DNA of 54,073 nucleotides, from positions 1 through 54,073 of the forward strand of contig CAJTWL010000015.1 of the NCBI GenBank assembly GCA_910579845.1. Reading direction: 5' to 3'. The stretch is from an uncultured Muribaculaceae bacterium. Its GTDB lineage: Bacteria; Bacteroidota; Bacteroidia; Bacteroidales; Muribaculaceae. Both the position numbers and the translations under genes were made by a program. Of the stretch, positions 33,652 to 40,398 are shown in pieces (positions within the stretch are counted from its first letter, which is position 1; every line of letters starts with the position of its first letter). Below the pieces are notes generated by a model. That model did not search any database, was not told where the DNA came from, and saw only the letters and a program-made list of their open reading frames with translations.

Positions 33652-35709
33652 TTATTTCATTCGTTTTAGCAGATTGTACGACGGGATTACACCAAGTTCT
33701 CCTGCTTTACTGAGATCACTGAATGCCAGCCGTTTGTTGCCCATATGTAGATATGCAAGACCCCTGTTGTAATATGCCGGTCCGAAATTCGGATCTATTT
33801 TCAATGCCTCTGAATAGCTTTGGATGGCGGATGTATAATCTTCCGAACTGCTGAACAGGTTCCCTTTATTGAACCAGGCAAACATAAGGCGTGGATTAAG
33901 CTGCAGAGCTTTGTCGTAATCCGCAAGAACAAGCTGGAGCTGATGCGCCTCACTATTGCGATGCAATTCCGCAGCCATACCGCTGTCATCCTGCGCGGGA
34001 AGAACTGACAAGGATGCCTGACGGACAGCGGCACGAGCCATTATAGCGACAACAAAATCAGGATTCCTTACCAATGCGGAATCAAGAGCGGCAAGAGCGG
34101 CAGGATAATTTTTGAGATCAGATCTGACAACCCCGAGACCAAGCAGGTCTGCGGCGCTTGCATGTCCGTCGTTTTTCAGATCTTCATAATATTCAGCTCG
34201 TCTGAAAAGGTTGTTCAACAAAACTTCATCAGTATTCCCGTTCTGTCTCGGCTCAAGATATACACGGTCTGATATGTATTTATGCTGATTGAAGTCATCA
34301 AGTTCCTTAAAATAGTTCGAGACATTTCTAAGAGTCTCGCCGTCACTGATAAAAGAGAGGACATATTCCGGCTCCTGCTCGACCTGGAGATTCCTGTCCT
34401 GAACGCGGCCTTTCACTTTCTCATTATAGGTCAACGACGCCTCCGCTCCACGGTCAGCTACCGTGACAAGCTGATTGAAACGATTCATAACCTCCAGTTC
34501 ATCCTCGTCTTCGTTGAATACGGTTTTATTATCTCCGGTATGTGTCTTGCCGGCCGCGATTGCCGGGCGGTCAAGCGGATTCCTTTCCGGATTATCCACA
34601 TATCTCGCTACAAGCTCGTCTCCGGCATGTGCCATCTGCATGGCTCCGCGCATATTACCCATATCCCTCAGCACTTCTGCCTTTGCATAATATGCCGGAT
34701 AAAACCGGGGATACTTCCGTGTTATCTTCTCAAGACTTTGAAGCGCCTCCTTATGATGCTTGCGCTCCATATCAACCAATCCTAAATTATACAGGGCATG
34801 GAAATTTTCCGGTTCATATTTCAGCACAGCCTTGAAATCCTCAGCAGCGCGGTTAAGATCCTTCACCTCATAGCGCAAAAGAGCCCTGTTGAAAAGAGCC
34901 ATTGAATTATACGGCTGTAATTCAAGGGTATAATTATAGTCAGACATGGCACCGAAATAATCGTCGAGATTATATCTGATATATGCACGGTTTATATACA
35001 AATCCACCTCCTGCGGTTCGAGACGTATTGCCATATCCATGTCATCCTGTGCCTTCTGCCAGTTTTTCTTTTCCGCATTTATGTGCGCTCTCAACAGATA
35101 TGCATTCGTAAGATTCTTCGATATGGATATAGCCTTGTCAAGATCCGCCAGCGCACCCACAGTATCGCCACGCATGATTCTCATGCGTCCCCGTGCAGTA
35201 TAGCCATCTTCGAACTGCGGATAAATACGCAACAGCTTGCCGAATGTCTGCTCCGCATCATCATTTTTCTTCAGTTCACTCTGAGCAATAGCCTTATAAA
35301 ACAGGAAATACTTATCCTCGGGATTATGACGCAACCCTGCGTCATAATCGAGAATTGCAAGAGAGTCCTTTCCCATATTCTGACGGGCAAAGCCACGCAC
35401 CTTATAACTTTCTGTCTTAAACTTGTTTCTTTCTATAGCTAATGTGCAGTCTTCCTCGGCACCTTTAAAGTCCTCGAGATGAAGTTTGGCAAGAGCCCTG
35501 AAGAAATACGGATCCGAAAGATAAGGTTTTGCTTTTATCGCCTGGTTGAAATACTGGATAGAAAGCATATAATCCTCCATGGAAAGCACATTCTGTCCTA
35601 TGAAAAGAACCTGCTCCGCATTCACCTGTGCCGACATGGAAGCCGGACACAATATGCCGGGCACAATAAAGATCAGAGATACTAATAATTTGGTAACGAT
35701 ATTGCTCAT
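33652..35709 (-). CDS. Secreted/periplasmic TPR-repeat protein
   Basis: 685 residues from the ATG at 35709. The frame is open 135 bp further but includes the promoter, and MSNIVTKLLVSLIFIVPGIL begins a signal peptide ending near AQ. Two blocks of tetratricopeptide repeats (about 30-400 and 560-685) contain at least twelve units with the A--NRG-A---L-D-AGALADLDKAI pattern, separated by a less regular charged region (about 400-560). TPR proteins act as scaffolds; partners are unknown. The promoter box TAAATTTG ends 5 bp before the start, so the mRNA is nearly leaderless. It is divergent from ndh and cotranscribed with the phosphoesterase. Confidence 0.88.
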   Translation of the reverse strand: MSNIVTKLLVSLIFIVPGILCPASMSAQVNAEQVLFIGQNVLSMEDYMLSIQYFNQAIKAKPYLSDPYFFRALAKLHLEDFKGAEEDCTLAIERNKFKTESYKVRGFARQNMGKDSLAILDYDAGLRHNPEDKYFLFYKAIAQSELKKNDDAEQTFGKLLRIYPQFEDGYTARGRMRIMRGDTVGALADLDKAISISKNLTNAYLLRAHINAEKKNWQKAQDDMDMAIRLEPQEVDLYINRAYIRYNLDDYFGAMSDYNYTLELQPYNSMALFNRALLRYEVKDLNRAAEDFKAVLKYEPENFHALYNLGLVDMERKHHKEALQSLEKITRKYPRFYPAYYAKAEVLRDMGNMRGAMQMAHAGDELVARYVDNPERNPLDRPAIAAGKTHTGDNKTVFNEDEDELEVMNRFNQLVTVADRGAEASLTYNEKVKGRVQDRNLQVEQEPEYVLSFISDGETLRNVSNYFKELDDFNQHKYISDRVYLEPRQNGNTDEVLLNNLFRRAEYYEDLKNDGHASAADLLGLGVVRSDLKNYPAALAALDSALVRNPDFVVAIMARAAVRQASLSVLPAQDDSGMAAELHRNSEAHQLQLVLADYDKALQLNPRLMFAWFNKGNLFSSSEDYTSAIQSYSEALKIDPNFGPAYYNRGLAYLHMGNKRLAFSDLSKAGELGVIPSYNLLKRMK

Positions 35710-35714
35710 CTTTG

Positions 35715-35722
35715 CAAATTTA
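35715..35722 (-). promoter_or_regulatory. Promoter -7 element of the TPR gene
   Basis: TAAATTTG on the minus strand (complement CAAATTTA), followed by CAAAG and the ATG. Upstream GTTTCTTA is at a suitable distance. The block TTAGTAAATTTGCAAAG is the same as at the DUF4924 gene. Confidence 0.7.
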
Positions 35723-35748
35723 CTAATTATTTCCAAAGAATAAGAAAC

Positions 35749-35772
35749 TTTAACGGCGTGAATTCCGTTAAA
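35749..35772. promoter_or_regulatory. Inverted repeat before ndh (candidate operator)
   Basis: TTTAACGG and CCGTTAAA, perfect 8-bp arms separated by 8 bases, centred about 31 bp before the ndh ATG and in the divergent region with the TPR gene. It could be an operator for a dimeric regulator or a leader hairpin. Confidence 0.4.
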
Positions 35773-35791
35773 ATTTACAAACATTGAGAAT

Positions 35792-37057
35792 ATGAAAAAG
35801 ATTGTTATCATAGGTGGAGGCTTTGCAGGATTAAACCTATGCAAACGCCTTGACTCTTCAAAATATGAAATAGCATTGGTAGACCGTCATAATTTCCATT
35901 GCTTCCCACCACTGTTCTATCAGATAGCCTCATCCGGTCTGGTGAGCGAGAATATCTGTTTCCCGTTCCGTAGAGAGATTAAACATATGAAAAACATATC
36001 TTATCACATGGGACACGTCAAGAATATTGACCTCAAAAGCAAACAGATTACAACAAGTTATGAGACAATACCCTACGACCGTCTCGTGATTGCCGCCGGA
36101 ACAACGAACAATTATTTCGACATCGAGAATCTGTCTGAAGAGACATTCGGTATCAAAACCATAGGCGAGGCTTCGCATACACGGGATGAGATTCTTGACA
36201 GGCTGGAACGTGGCGCGCTATGCAAGGACCCCGAGCGCAGGCGTCAGCTGCTGAGTTTCCTTGTCGTAGGCGGTGGACCGTCAGGCGTAGAGATTGCGGG
36301 AGCTATAGGCGAAATGAAAAAATACATCCTGAAGAAAGAATACCCTGAGCTAAAACAGGAAGATGTGAATATAACTCTGATAGAGGCTGCCGGAACCCTT
36401 TTGGGACCGATGCGTCCCAAATCGCAACAGAAAGCGAGAGAGGGTCTTGAGCAACTGATGGTGAACGTGCGTCTGAACACCGGTCTGAAGAGCTATGAGA
36501 ACAAGTATGTCACCTTTGCAGACGGACATAAGGAATATTACGAGACCATCATATGGACAGCAGGAGTAAAAGGAGAGACAATGCCCGGTATGCCGGAAGA
36601 GACGATCGGCAGAGGCAACCGTATTATCGTGGATGAATACAATCGTGTAAAAGGATACGAGGATTCGGTAATGGCAATTGGCGACATTGCACTCATGACC
36701 ACGGAGAAATATCCCAGAGGGCACCCGCAAATGGCGCAGCCCGCTATCCAACAGGCAAAAAATCTGGCAAGGAATCTTAATGCCGGAGAATTCCGCACTC
36801 CTTTCCGCTATCACGACAAGGGTTCAATGGCAACAATCGGAAAAAACCGTGCCGTGGCGGATCTCTCCGTAGGTTCTTTCTCCGGTTTCTTCGCATGGCT
36901 TGCCTGGCTCTTCATACATCTTGTATCGATCCTTGGTATGCGCAACAAACTCAGTGTGTTGGTAAATTGGTTCTGGAATTACATATTCTATTCGACATCA
37001 CTGCGTCTGCTGTTGAGACCTGTAAAATATCCACTCCGAAGGCATTGGAGCGACTGA
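35792..37057 (+). CDS. ndh: Type II NADH dehydrogenase (NDH-2)
   Basis: 421 residues. A membrane-associated FAD enzyme passing electrons from NADH to quinone without proton pumping. The N-terminal FAD-binding motif IIGGGFAGLNLCKRL lies at 5-19 and the NADH-binding motif VVGGGPSGVEIAGAIGEM near 160-177. The second FAD contact AIGDIALM is near 295, and a hydrophobic C-terminal region (FFAWLAWLFIHLVSILGMRN, about 369-388) is the usual membrane anchor. The length is normal for the NDH-2/NDB family. Single gene, transcribed away from the TPR gene; an inverted repeat at 35749-35772 lies just upstream. Confidence 0.93.
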   Translation: MKKIVIIGGGFAGLNLCKRLDSSKYEIALVDRHNFHCFPPLFYQIASSGLVSENICFPFRREIKHMKNISYHMGHVKNIDLKSKQITTSYETIPYDRLVIAAGTTNNYFDIENLSEETFGIKTIGEASHTRDEILDRLERGALCKDPERRRQLLSFLVVGGGPSGVEIAGAIGEMKKYILKKEYPELKQEDVNITLIEAAGTLLGPMRPKSQQKAREGLEQLMVNVRLNTGLKSYENKYVTFADGHKEYYETIIWTAGVKGETMPGMPEETIGRGNRIIVDEYNRVKGYEDSVMAIGDIALMTTEKYPRGHPQMAQPAIQQAKNLARNLNAGEFRTPFRYHDKGSMATIGKNRAVADLSVGSFSGFFAWLAWLFIHLVSILGMRNKLSVLVNWFWNYIFYSTSLRLLLRPVKYPLRRHWSD

Positions 37058-37075
37058 CAAGTTATAAAAATTAAT

Positions 37076-37083
37076 TAACTTTG
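37076..37083 (+). promoter_or_regulatory. Promoter -7 element of the META-domain gene
   Basis: TAACTTTG fits TAnnTTTG; the -33 region is not consensus at the expected spacing. The leader of about 65 nt contains the tandem repeat at 37100-37129. Confidence 0.6.
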
Positions 37084-37099
37084 TAAAACGAATCCATAA

Positions 37100-37129
37100 A
37101 TATTTAGAGCTTGTATATTTAGAGCTTGT
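37100..37129 (+). repeat. Perfect 15-bp tandem repeat in the META gene leader
   Basis: ATATTTAGAGCTTGT occurs twice in direct succession. TTAGAGCTTGTTAAAA resembles a family A terminal repeat (TTAGAGCCTGTCTGAATT of A3), so it may be a relic of an element end that was duplicated. Confidence 0.7.
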
Positions 37130-37153
37130 TAAAAAATAATTAATACAAAAGAT

Positions 37154-38155
37154 ATGAAACAGATAAACAATATATTTGCAGGACTCGGCTCTCTTGCCAT
37201 CATTGCATTATTGCCGAGTTGCGATCTTTACAACAAAATAATCCACAAATCACCCGACTCCACAGTAGCAGAGAAAGTTGACAAAGGAAACAAGACAAAC
37301 TCCACATCCGGCAAGCCTGCGACCAACAAAGTCAATACGGGAAAGACTACATCCAAATCCTCGGACAAGAATGTGACTCAAGACGCCATTCTTCCGCGTG
37401 ACAGAGAGAAAATCACGCAGAAAAAAACAATACCTGCATATACTTCCAAAGAACTTGGGAAGGGTATTCTCAAGGGGGACTGGGCAATTGAGACCGTTAA
37501 CGGGAAACCGGCAATTGGAGAGAAAGCTCCGTTCATCCGTTTCTCTCCATCCGAGAATATGATTTACGGCAACAACGGGTGCAACGTTATAAATGGACGT
37601 TATAAGTATAATCCGGCAGACAGCACAATATCATTTTCCGACATCGCTTCTACAATGATGATGTGCGCGATGCAGGGAATCACAGATTATGAGATAAACG
37701 CGGCGCTTGATCTTACAAGATTCTATAGCTGGGAGATTAAAGACAGCGATTATTATCTGTATTTTCTTAACGAAGCCAAGAAACCGGTTATGAGTCTGAT
37801 GCATCAGAATTTCGATTTCCTGAACGGTGCATGGCATGTATCAGCGATAAATGGAAAGTCTGTTGATGAACCGGATATGAATCTTGTCATTGATGTCGAC
37901 GAAGGAAAGATTCACGGCAACACAGGATGCAATATCCTTAACGGGGCAATGGACATAGACATGGATAAGGCGAATTCTATAAATTTCAACAGTATCATTA
38001 CGACAAGAATGATGTGCCCTCCTGAGAATCACGAAACGGAACTCCTTGTCGCTCTTGAAGAGACTTCCACCGCCAAGCCAATAAGCAAGACATCCGTTCT
38101 ATTACTTGACAGTCAAGGCAAAGAGGTATTACGTCTAATCCGCCAACAACAATAG
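37154..38155 (+). CDS. Lipoprotein with two META (DUF306/HslJ-like) domains
   Basis: 333 residues. Signal MKQINNIFAGLGSLAIIALL with lipobox LPSC (Cys near 24). A low-complexity Lys/Thr/Ser linker (about 35-95) precedes two META domains: about 110-215 (GDWAIETVNGKPA...NNGCNVINGRY...MMMCA) and about 222-328 (GAWHVSAINGKSV...NTGCNILNGAM...RMMCPP). The G-C-N and M-M-C motifs of HslJ-type domains occur in both halves, which points to internal duplication. HslJ-like proteins are envelope stress or heat-linked; no enzymatic role is known. Followed by a strong terminator and element A3. Confidence 0.88.
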   Translation: MKQINNIFAGLGSLAIIALLPSCDLYNKIIHKSPDSTVAEKVDKGNKTNSTSGKPATNKVNTGKTTSKSSDKNVTQDAILPRDREKITQKKTIPAYTSKELGKGILKGDWAIETVNGKPAIGEKAPFIRFSPSENMIYGNNGCNVINGRYKYNPADSTISFSDIASTMMMCAMQGITDYEINAALDLTRFYSWEIKDSDYYLYFLNEAKKPVMSLMHQNFDFLNGAWHVSAINGKSVDEPDMNLVIDVDEGKIHGNTGCNILNGAMDIDMDKANSINFNSIITTRMMCPPENHETELLVALEETSTAKPISKTSVLLLDSQGKEVLRLIRQQQ

Positions 38156-38180
38156 TAGGTCTCTACGAGACATGCAAATA

Positions 38181-38234
38181 GCAACCCCGTATCGATTGAA
38201 ATCGACTTCATGCATATCAATCGGTACGGGGTTG
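38181..38234 (+). terminator. Terminator of the META-domain gene
   Basis: CAACCCCGTATCGATTGA pairs with TCAATCGGTACGGGGTTG: an 18-bp stem with one wobble around a loop of about 17 bases. It ends within two bases of element A3. Confidence 0.75.
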
Positions 38235-38236
38235 TC

Positions 38237-38334
38237 TTAGAGCCTGTCTGAATTTAACACGAATTATATGTTTGAACATATCTGAAATATTCTTTTCCTT
38301 TACATGGAGAGTTAAACCCAGACAGGCTCTTATA
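38237..38334. repeat. Family A element A3, internally deleted
   Basis: 98 bp. Left terminal AGAGCCTGTCTGAATTTAA (38239-38257); right terminal, read inward, AGAGCCTGTCTGGGTTTAA: 17 of 19 match. The interior TTTAACACGAATTATAT...AAATATTCTTTTCCTT matches the right end of A1 read in reverse, and GTTTAACTCTCC matches its left end. The central core is missing, so A3 looks like an A1-type element that lost about 100 bp of centre. TTA borders both ends. Confidence 0.85.
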
Positions 38335-38368
38335 CTTGGATAAATATCTGTTCCCGGTCTCAAAGAAA

Positions 38369-38791
38369 CTATTCGTCATCATCTTCCCAGTCGAGAAAAA
38401 ACTCATCAGCCGAATATGAATCCGCCTTGAATCGTGAGAGTTCGCGGCTGTCGCGCTTTGTAGGTCGACCTAATCCCTTACGCCGATCGACAAATCCTGA
38501 TATTCGCGTCATCTCCAGAAGTTCATATTGTTCAGGAGAAGTAATATTCTCAAGATATTCAGGAACAAGCTTTGCTCCCAAACGGTTACCGGTTACTCTC
38601 AACACACGGAAAGTATATGTGATCGGAGGTTTCCTTACTTCTATCACATCACCCTCTTTGATATTTCTGGAAGGTTTTACCGCTATTCCCCCTATCATCA
38701 CCCGACCTTTCTTGCATGCTTCAGTTGCGATTGTTCTGGTTTTGAATACCCGCATCGCCCACAACCACTTGTCAACTCTCTCTTCAGCCAT
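38369..38791 (-). CDS. S4-domain RNA-binding protein (Hsp15-like)
   Basis: 140 residues. The S4 domain fills the N-terminal half (MAEERVDKWLWAMRVFKTRT, then AC-KGRV-IGG--VKPS-NIKEGDVIEV, about 1-60), the defining pattern of the Hsp15/HslR family, which binds stalled 50S subunits carrying nascent-chain tRNA. The C-terminal part is charged and ends in a run of acidic residues (DWEDDDE). Heat-shock induction is known for E. coli Hsp15; no heat-shock promoter is seen here. Its neighbour pth also acts on peptidyl-tRNA, which supports a shared rescue role. Confidence 0.88.
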   Translation of the reverse strand: MAEERVDKWLWAMRVFKTRTIATEACKKGRVMIGGIAVKPSRNIKEGDVIEVRKPPITYTFRVLRVTGNRLGAKLVPEYLENITSPEQYELLEMTRISGFVDRRKGLGRPTKRDSRELSRFKADSYSADEFFLDWEDDDE

Positions 38792-38802
38792 AATCCGTCA
38801 TT

Positions 38803-38875
38803 TAAGTAAGTGATCAAATTAAACATATAGAATTCTTAATTCACTTACTATCGTTTTAATTTGATTATTTACTTA
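38803..38875. repeat. Family B inverted-repeat element B2
   Basis: 73 bp with ends TAAGTAAGTGATCAAATTAAA-type (38803-38823) and the complement of TAAGTAAATAATCAAATT-type (38855-38875), 19 of 21 matching. Read in reverse, the interior AAACGATAGTAAGTGAATTA matches B1. It fills the spacer between the S4 gene and pth and encodes the last codon and stop of pth. Confidence 0.8.
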
Positions 38876-39432
38876 TTATAATGAGTCATTGCGAAATCGG
38901 GACCCGAAAGACAGAATGCCTTTATGGCATCCGATGCTTTCTTAAGCACCTCGGGCATCTTTTCCATCTCTTCCGGTGGAAACTTTCCCAACACATAATC
39001 GATTTGTCCACCTTTGGGAAAGCCATTGCCTACACCGAAACGCAGTCGGGCATAATTCTGCGTACCCAACTCGGAAGCCATATTTTTCAATCCGTTATGC
39101 CCGGCATCTGATCCTTGTTTACGCATACGTATAGAACCGAACGGAATAGCCAGATCATCCACCACAACAAGAAGATTCTCCAATGGCAATTTCTCCTTAT
39201 TCATCCAATATCTGACAGCCACACCACTAAGGTTCATGAATGTGGATGGTTTCAGTAACAGCAGTTCACAGTTCTTCACTTTCAACTTAGCCATATCTCC
39301 ATATCGGCATGATGAGAAGTTCACATCGCCCTCTCCGGCAAGAAAGTCACCGACCATAAAACCTGCATTATGTCTTGTATCCACATATTCGGGTCCCATA
39401 TTACCCAGACATGCTATCAAAAATCTCTTCAT
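38869..39432 (-). CDS. pth: Peptidyl-tRNA hydrolase
   Basis: 187 residues from the ATG at 39432 (MKRFLIACLGNMGPEYVDTR). It cleaves peptidyl-tRNA released from stalled ribosomes. Conserved features: the N-terminal GN-GPEY-DTRHNAGF segment with catalytic His20 (about 10-24), LLLKPSTFMNLSG (about 57-69), VVVDDLAIPFG-IRMRKQGSDAGHNGLKNM (about 89-118) and RLRFGVG (about 130). The frame is open 22 codons further upstream (MGLLALLGLGGKRS...), and that longer form cannot be excluded. The last Lys codon and stop lie in element B2. It is 71 bp after rplY, the common pairing of L25/Ctc with Pth, but a hairpin separates them. Confidence 0.93.
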   Translation of the reverse strand: MKRFLIACLGNMGPEYVDTRHNAGFMVGDFLAGEGDVNFSSCRYGDMAKLKVKNCELLLLKPSTFMNLSGVAVRYWMNKEKLPLENLLVVVDDLAIPFGSIRMRKQGSDAGHNGLKNMASELGTQNYARLRFGVGNGFPKGGQIDYVLGKFPPEEMEKMPEVLKKASDAIKAFCLSGPDFAMTHYNK

Positions 39433-39508
39433 ATCATTCTCTTTTGAAACCTGGACAGATCTCTTTCCGCCCAGTCCGAGCAATGCTAACAAACCCATTT
39501 TAATAAAC

Positions 39509-39549
39509 AGAAGGACACCGTGCTTTATATTGAAGCCTGGTGTCCTTCT
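39509..39549 (-). terminator. Hairpin between rplY and pth
   Basis: AGAAGGACACC and GGTGTCCTTCT, a perfect 11-bp stem with a 19-base loop. On the minus strand it is followed by GTTTATT, a weak T-run, so it is a partial terminator or processing site between two same-strand genes. Confidence 0.6.
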
Positions 39550-39569
39550 TATTCGTTATCTGCGTTATA

Positions 39570-40223
39570 TTATGCTTCTGCAGCTTTTGCGGCGGCACCA
39601 CGGGCGGCACGTGTAAGCTGTACGGCACATACTACCGCGTTCTTAGCATTCATCAGTTCAAGACCCTCATAATGGAGATCGCCAACAGCAAGCGATTTGC
39701 CAAGACCAAGGCTGTCAACATTAACGACAAGACGCTCCGGAATCTCTGTATAGGGAGCTTTTACTTTAAGCTTACGCATTGACATTGTAAGCTTACCACC
39801 GGCTTTGACACCCTCGGCGTGACCTTCGATCTTCACGGGTACTTCCATAACGATCGGTTTGTCGGGGAACACCTCAAGGAAGTCGATGTGAAGCACAGTA
39901 TCCTTTACAGGCTGGAACTGCAGCTCTTTCATAACGGCCTTGCGAACTTCTCCGTTAAGGTTGATGTCAACCTCGAAAATATCGGGAGTGTAGATCAATT
40001 TGCGGACATCCTCATTTTTAACGACGATATCTGTTGTAATCATACCGCGTTTTGCATCGATTTCCACGAGTTTCTCACCCGGTTTAAGCTCACCCTTGAA
40101 AGGGAGCTCTACGATTGCGCCACCATTAAGTACTGCAGGGATCTTACCCTCTTTGCGAAGTGCTTTTACCGATTTTTTACCCAACTCAAGACGGGGCTCG
40201 GCATTCAATTCAAATTTTTTCAT
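39570..40223 (-). CDS. rplY: 50S ribosomal protein L25/general stress protein Ctc
   Basis: 217 residues, the long Ctc/TL5 form. The L25 domain at about 1-90 (MKKFELNAEPRLELGKKSVK) binds 5S rRNA, and the C-terminal TL5 domain (about 95-195) contains HIDFLEV and VPVKIEGHAEGVKAGG. An alanine-rich tail ends the protein (RAARGAAAKAAEA). It stabilises the 5S RNA region and is stress-induced in some bacteria. A perfect promoter lies at 40328-40359, about 105 bp upstream, so it is expressed independently of the nuclease gene behind it. pth follows. Confidence 0.95.
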   Translation of the reverse strand: MKKFELNAEPRLELGKKSVKALRKEGKIPAVLNGGAIVELPFKGELKPGEKLVEIDAKRGMITTDIVVKNEDVRKLIYTPDIFEVDINLNGEVRKAVMKELQFQPVKDTVLHIDFLEVFPDKPIVMEVPVKIEGHAEGVKAGGKLTMSMRKLKVKAPYTEIPERLVVNVDSLGLGKSLAVGDLHYEGLELMNAKNAVVCAVQLTRAARGAAAKAAEA

Positions 40224-40327
40224 CTTTTTTTAATTGTGTTACTCAAAATAAGTTTGCTCCGATTTTGGGAGCGGCATTACAAATGCCTACAGATTTCCCA
40301 TCACACGGTTTGCCATATTAAGCATCG

Positions 40328-40359
40328 CAAAGTTACGATTTTTTTTGTAATCTGCCAAA
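40328..40359 (-). promoter_or_regulatory. Promoter of rplY
   Basis: On the minus strand TTTG (40359-40356), 20 bases, then TAACTTTG (40335-40328): an exact match to the Bacteroidota consensus. Predicted leader about 100 nt. Confidence 0.88.
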
Positions 40360-40398
40360 TGATTGATCCTATCCTCCTTTTATACTCCTTTATATATT

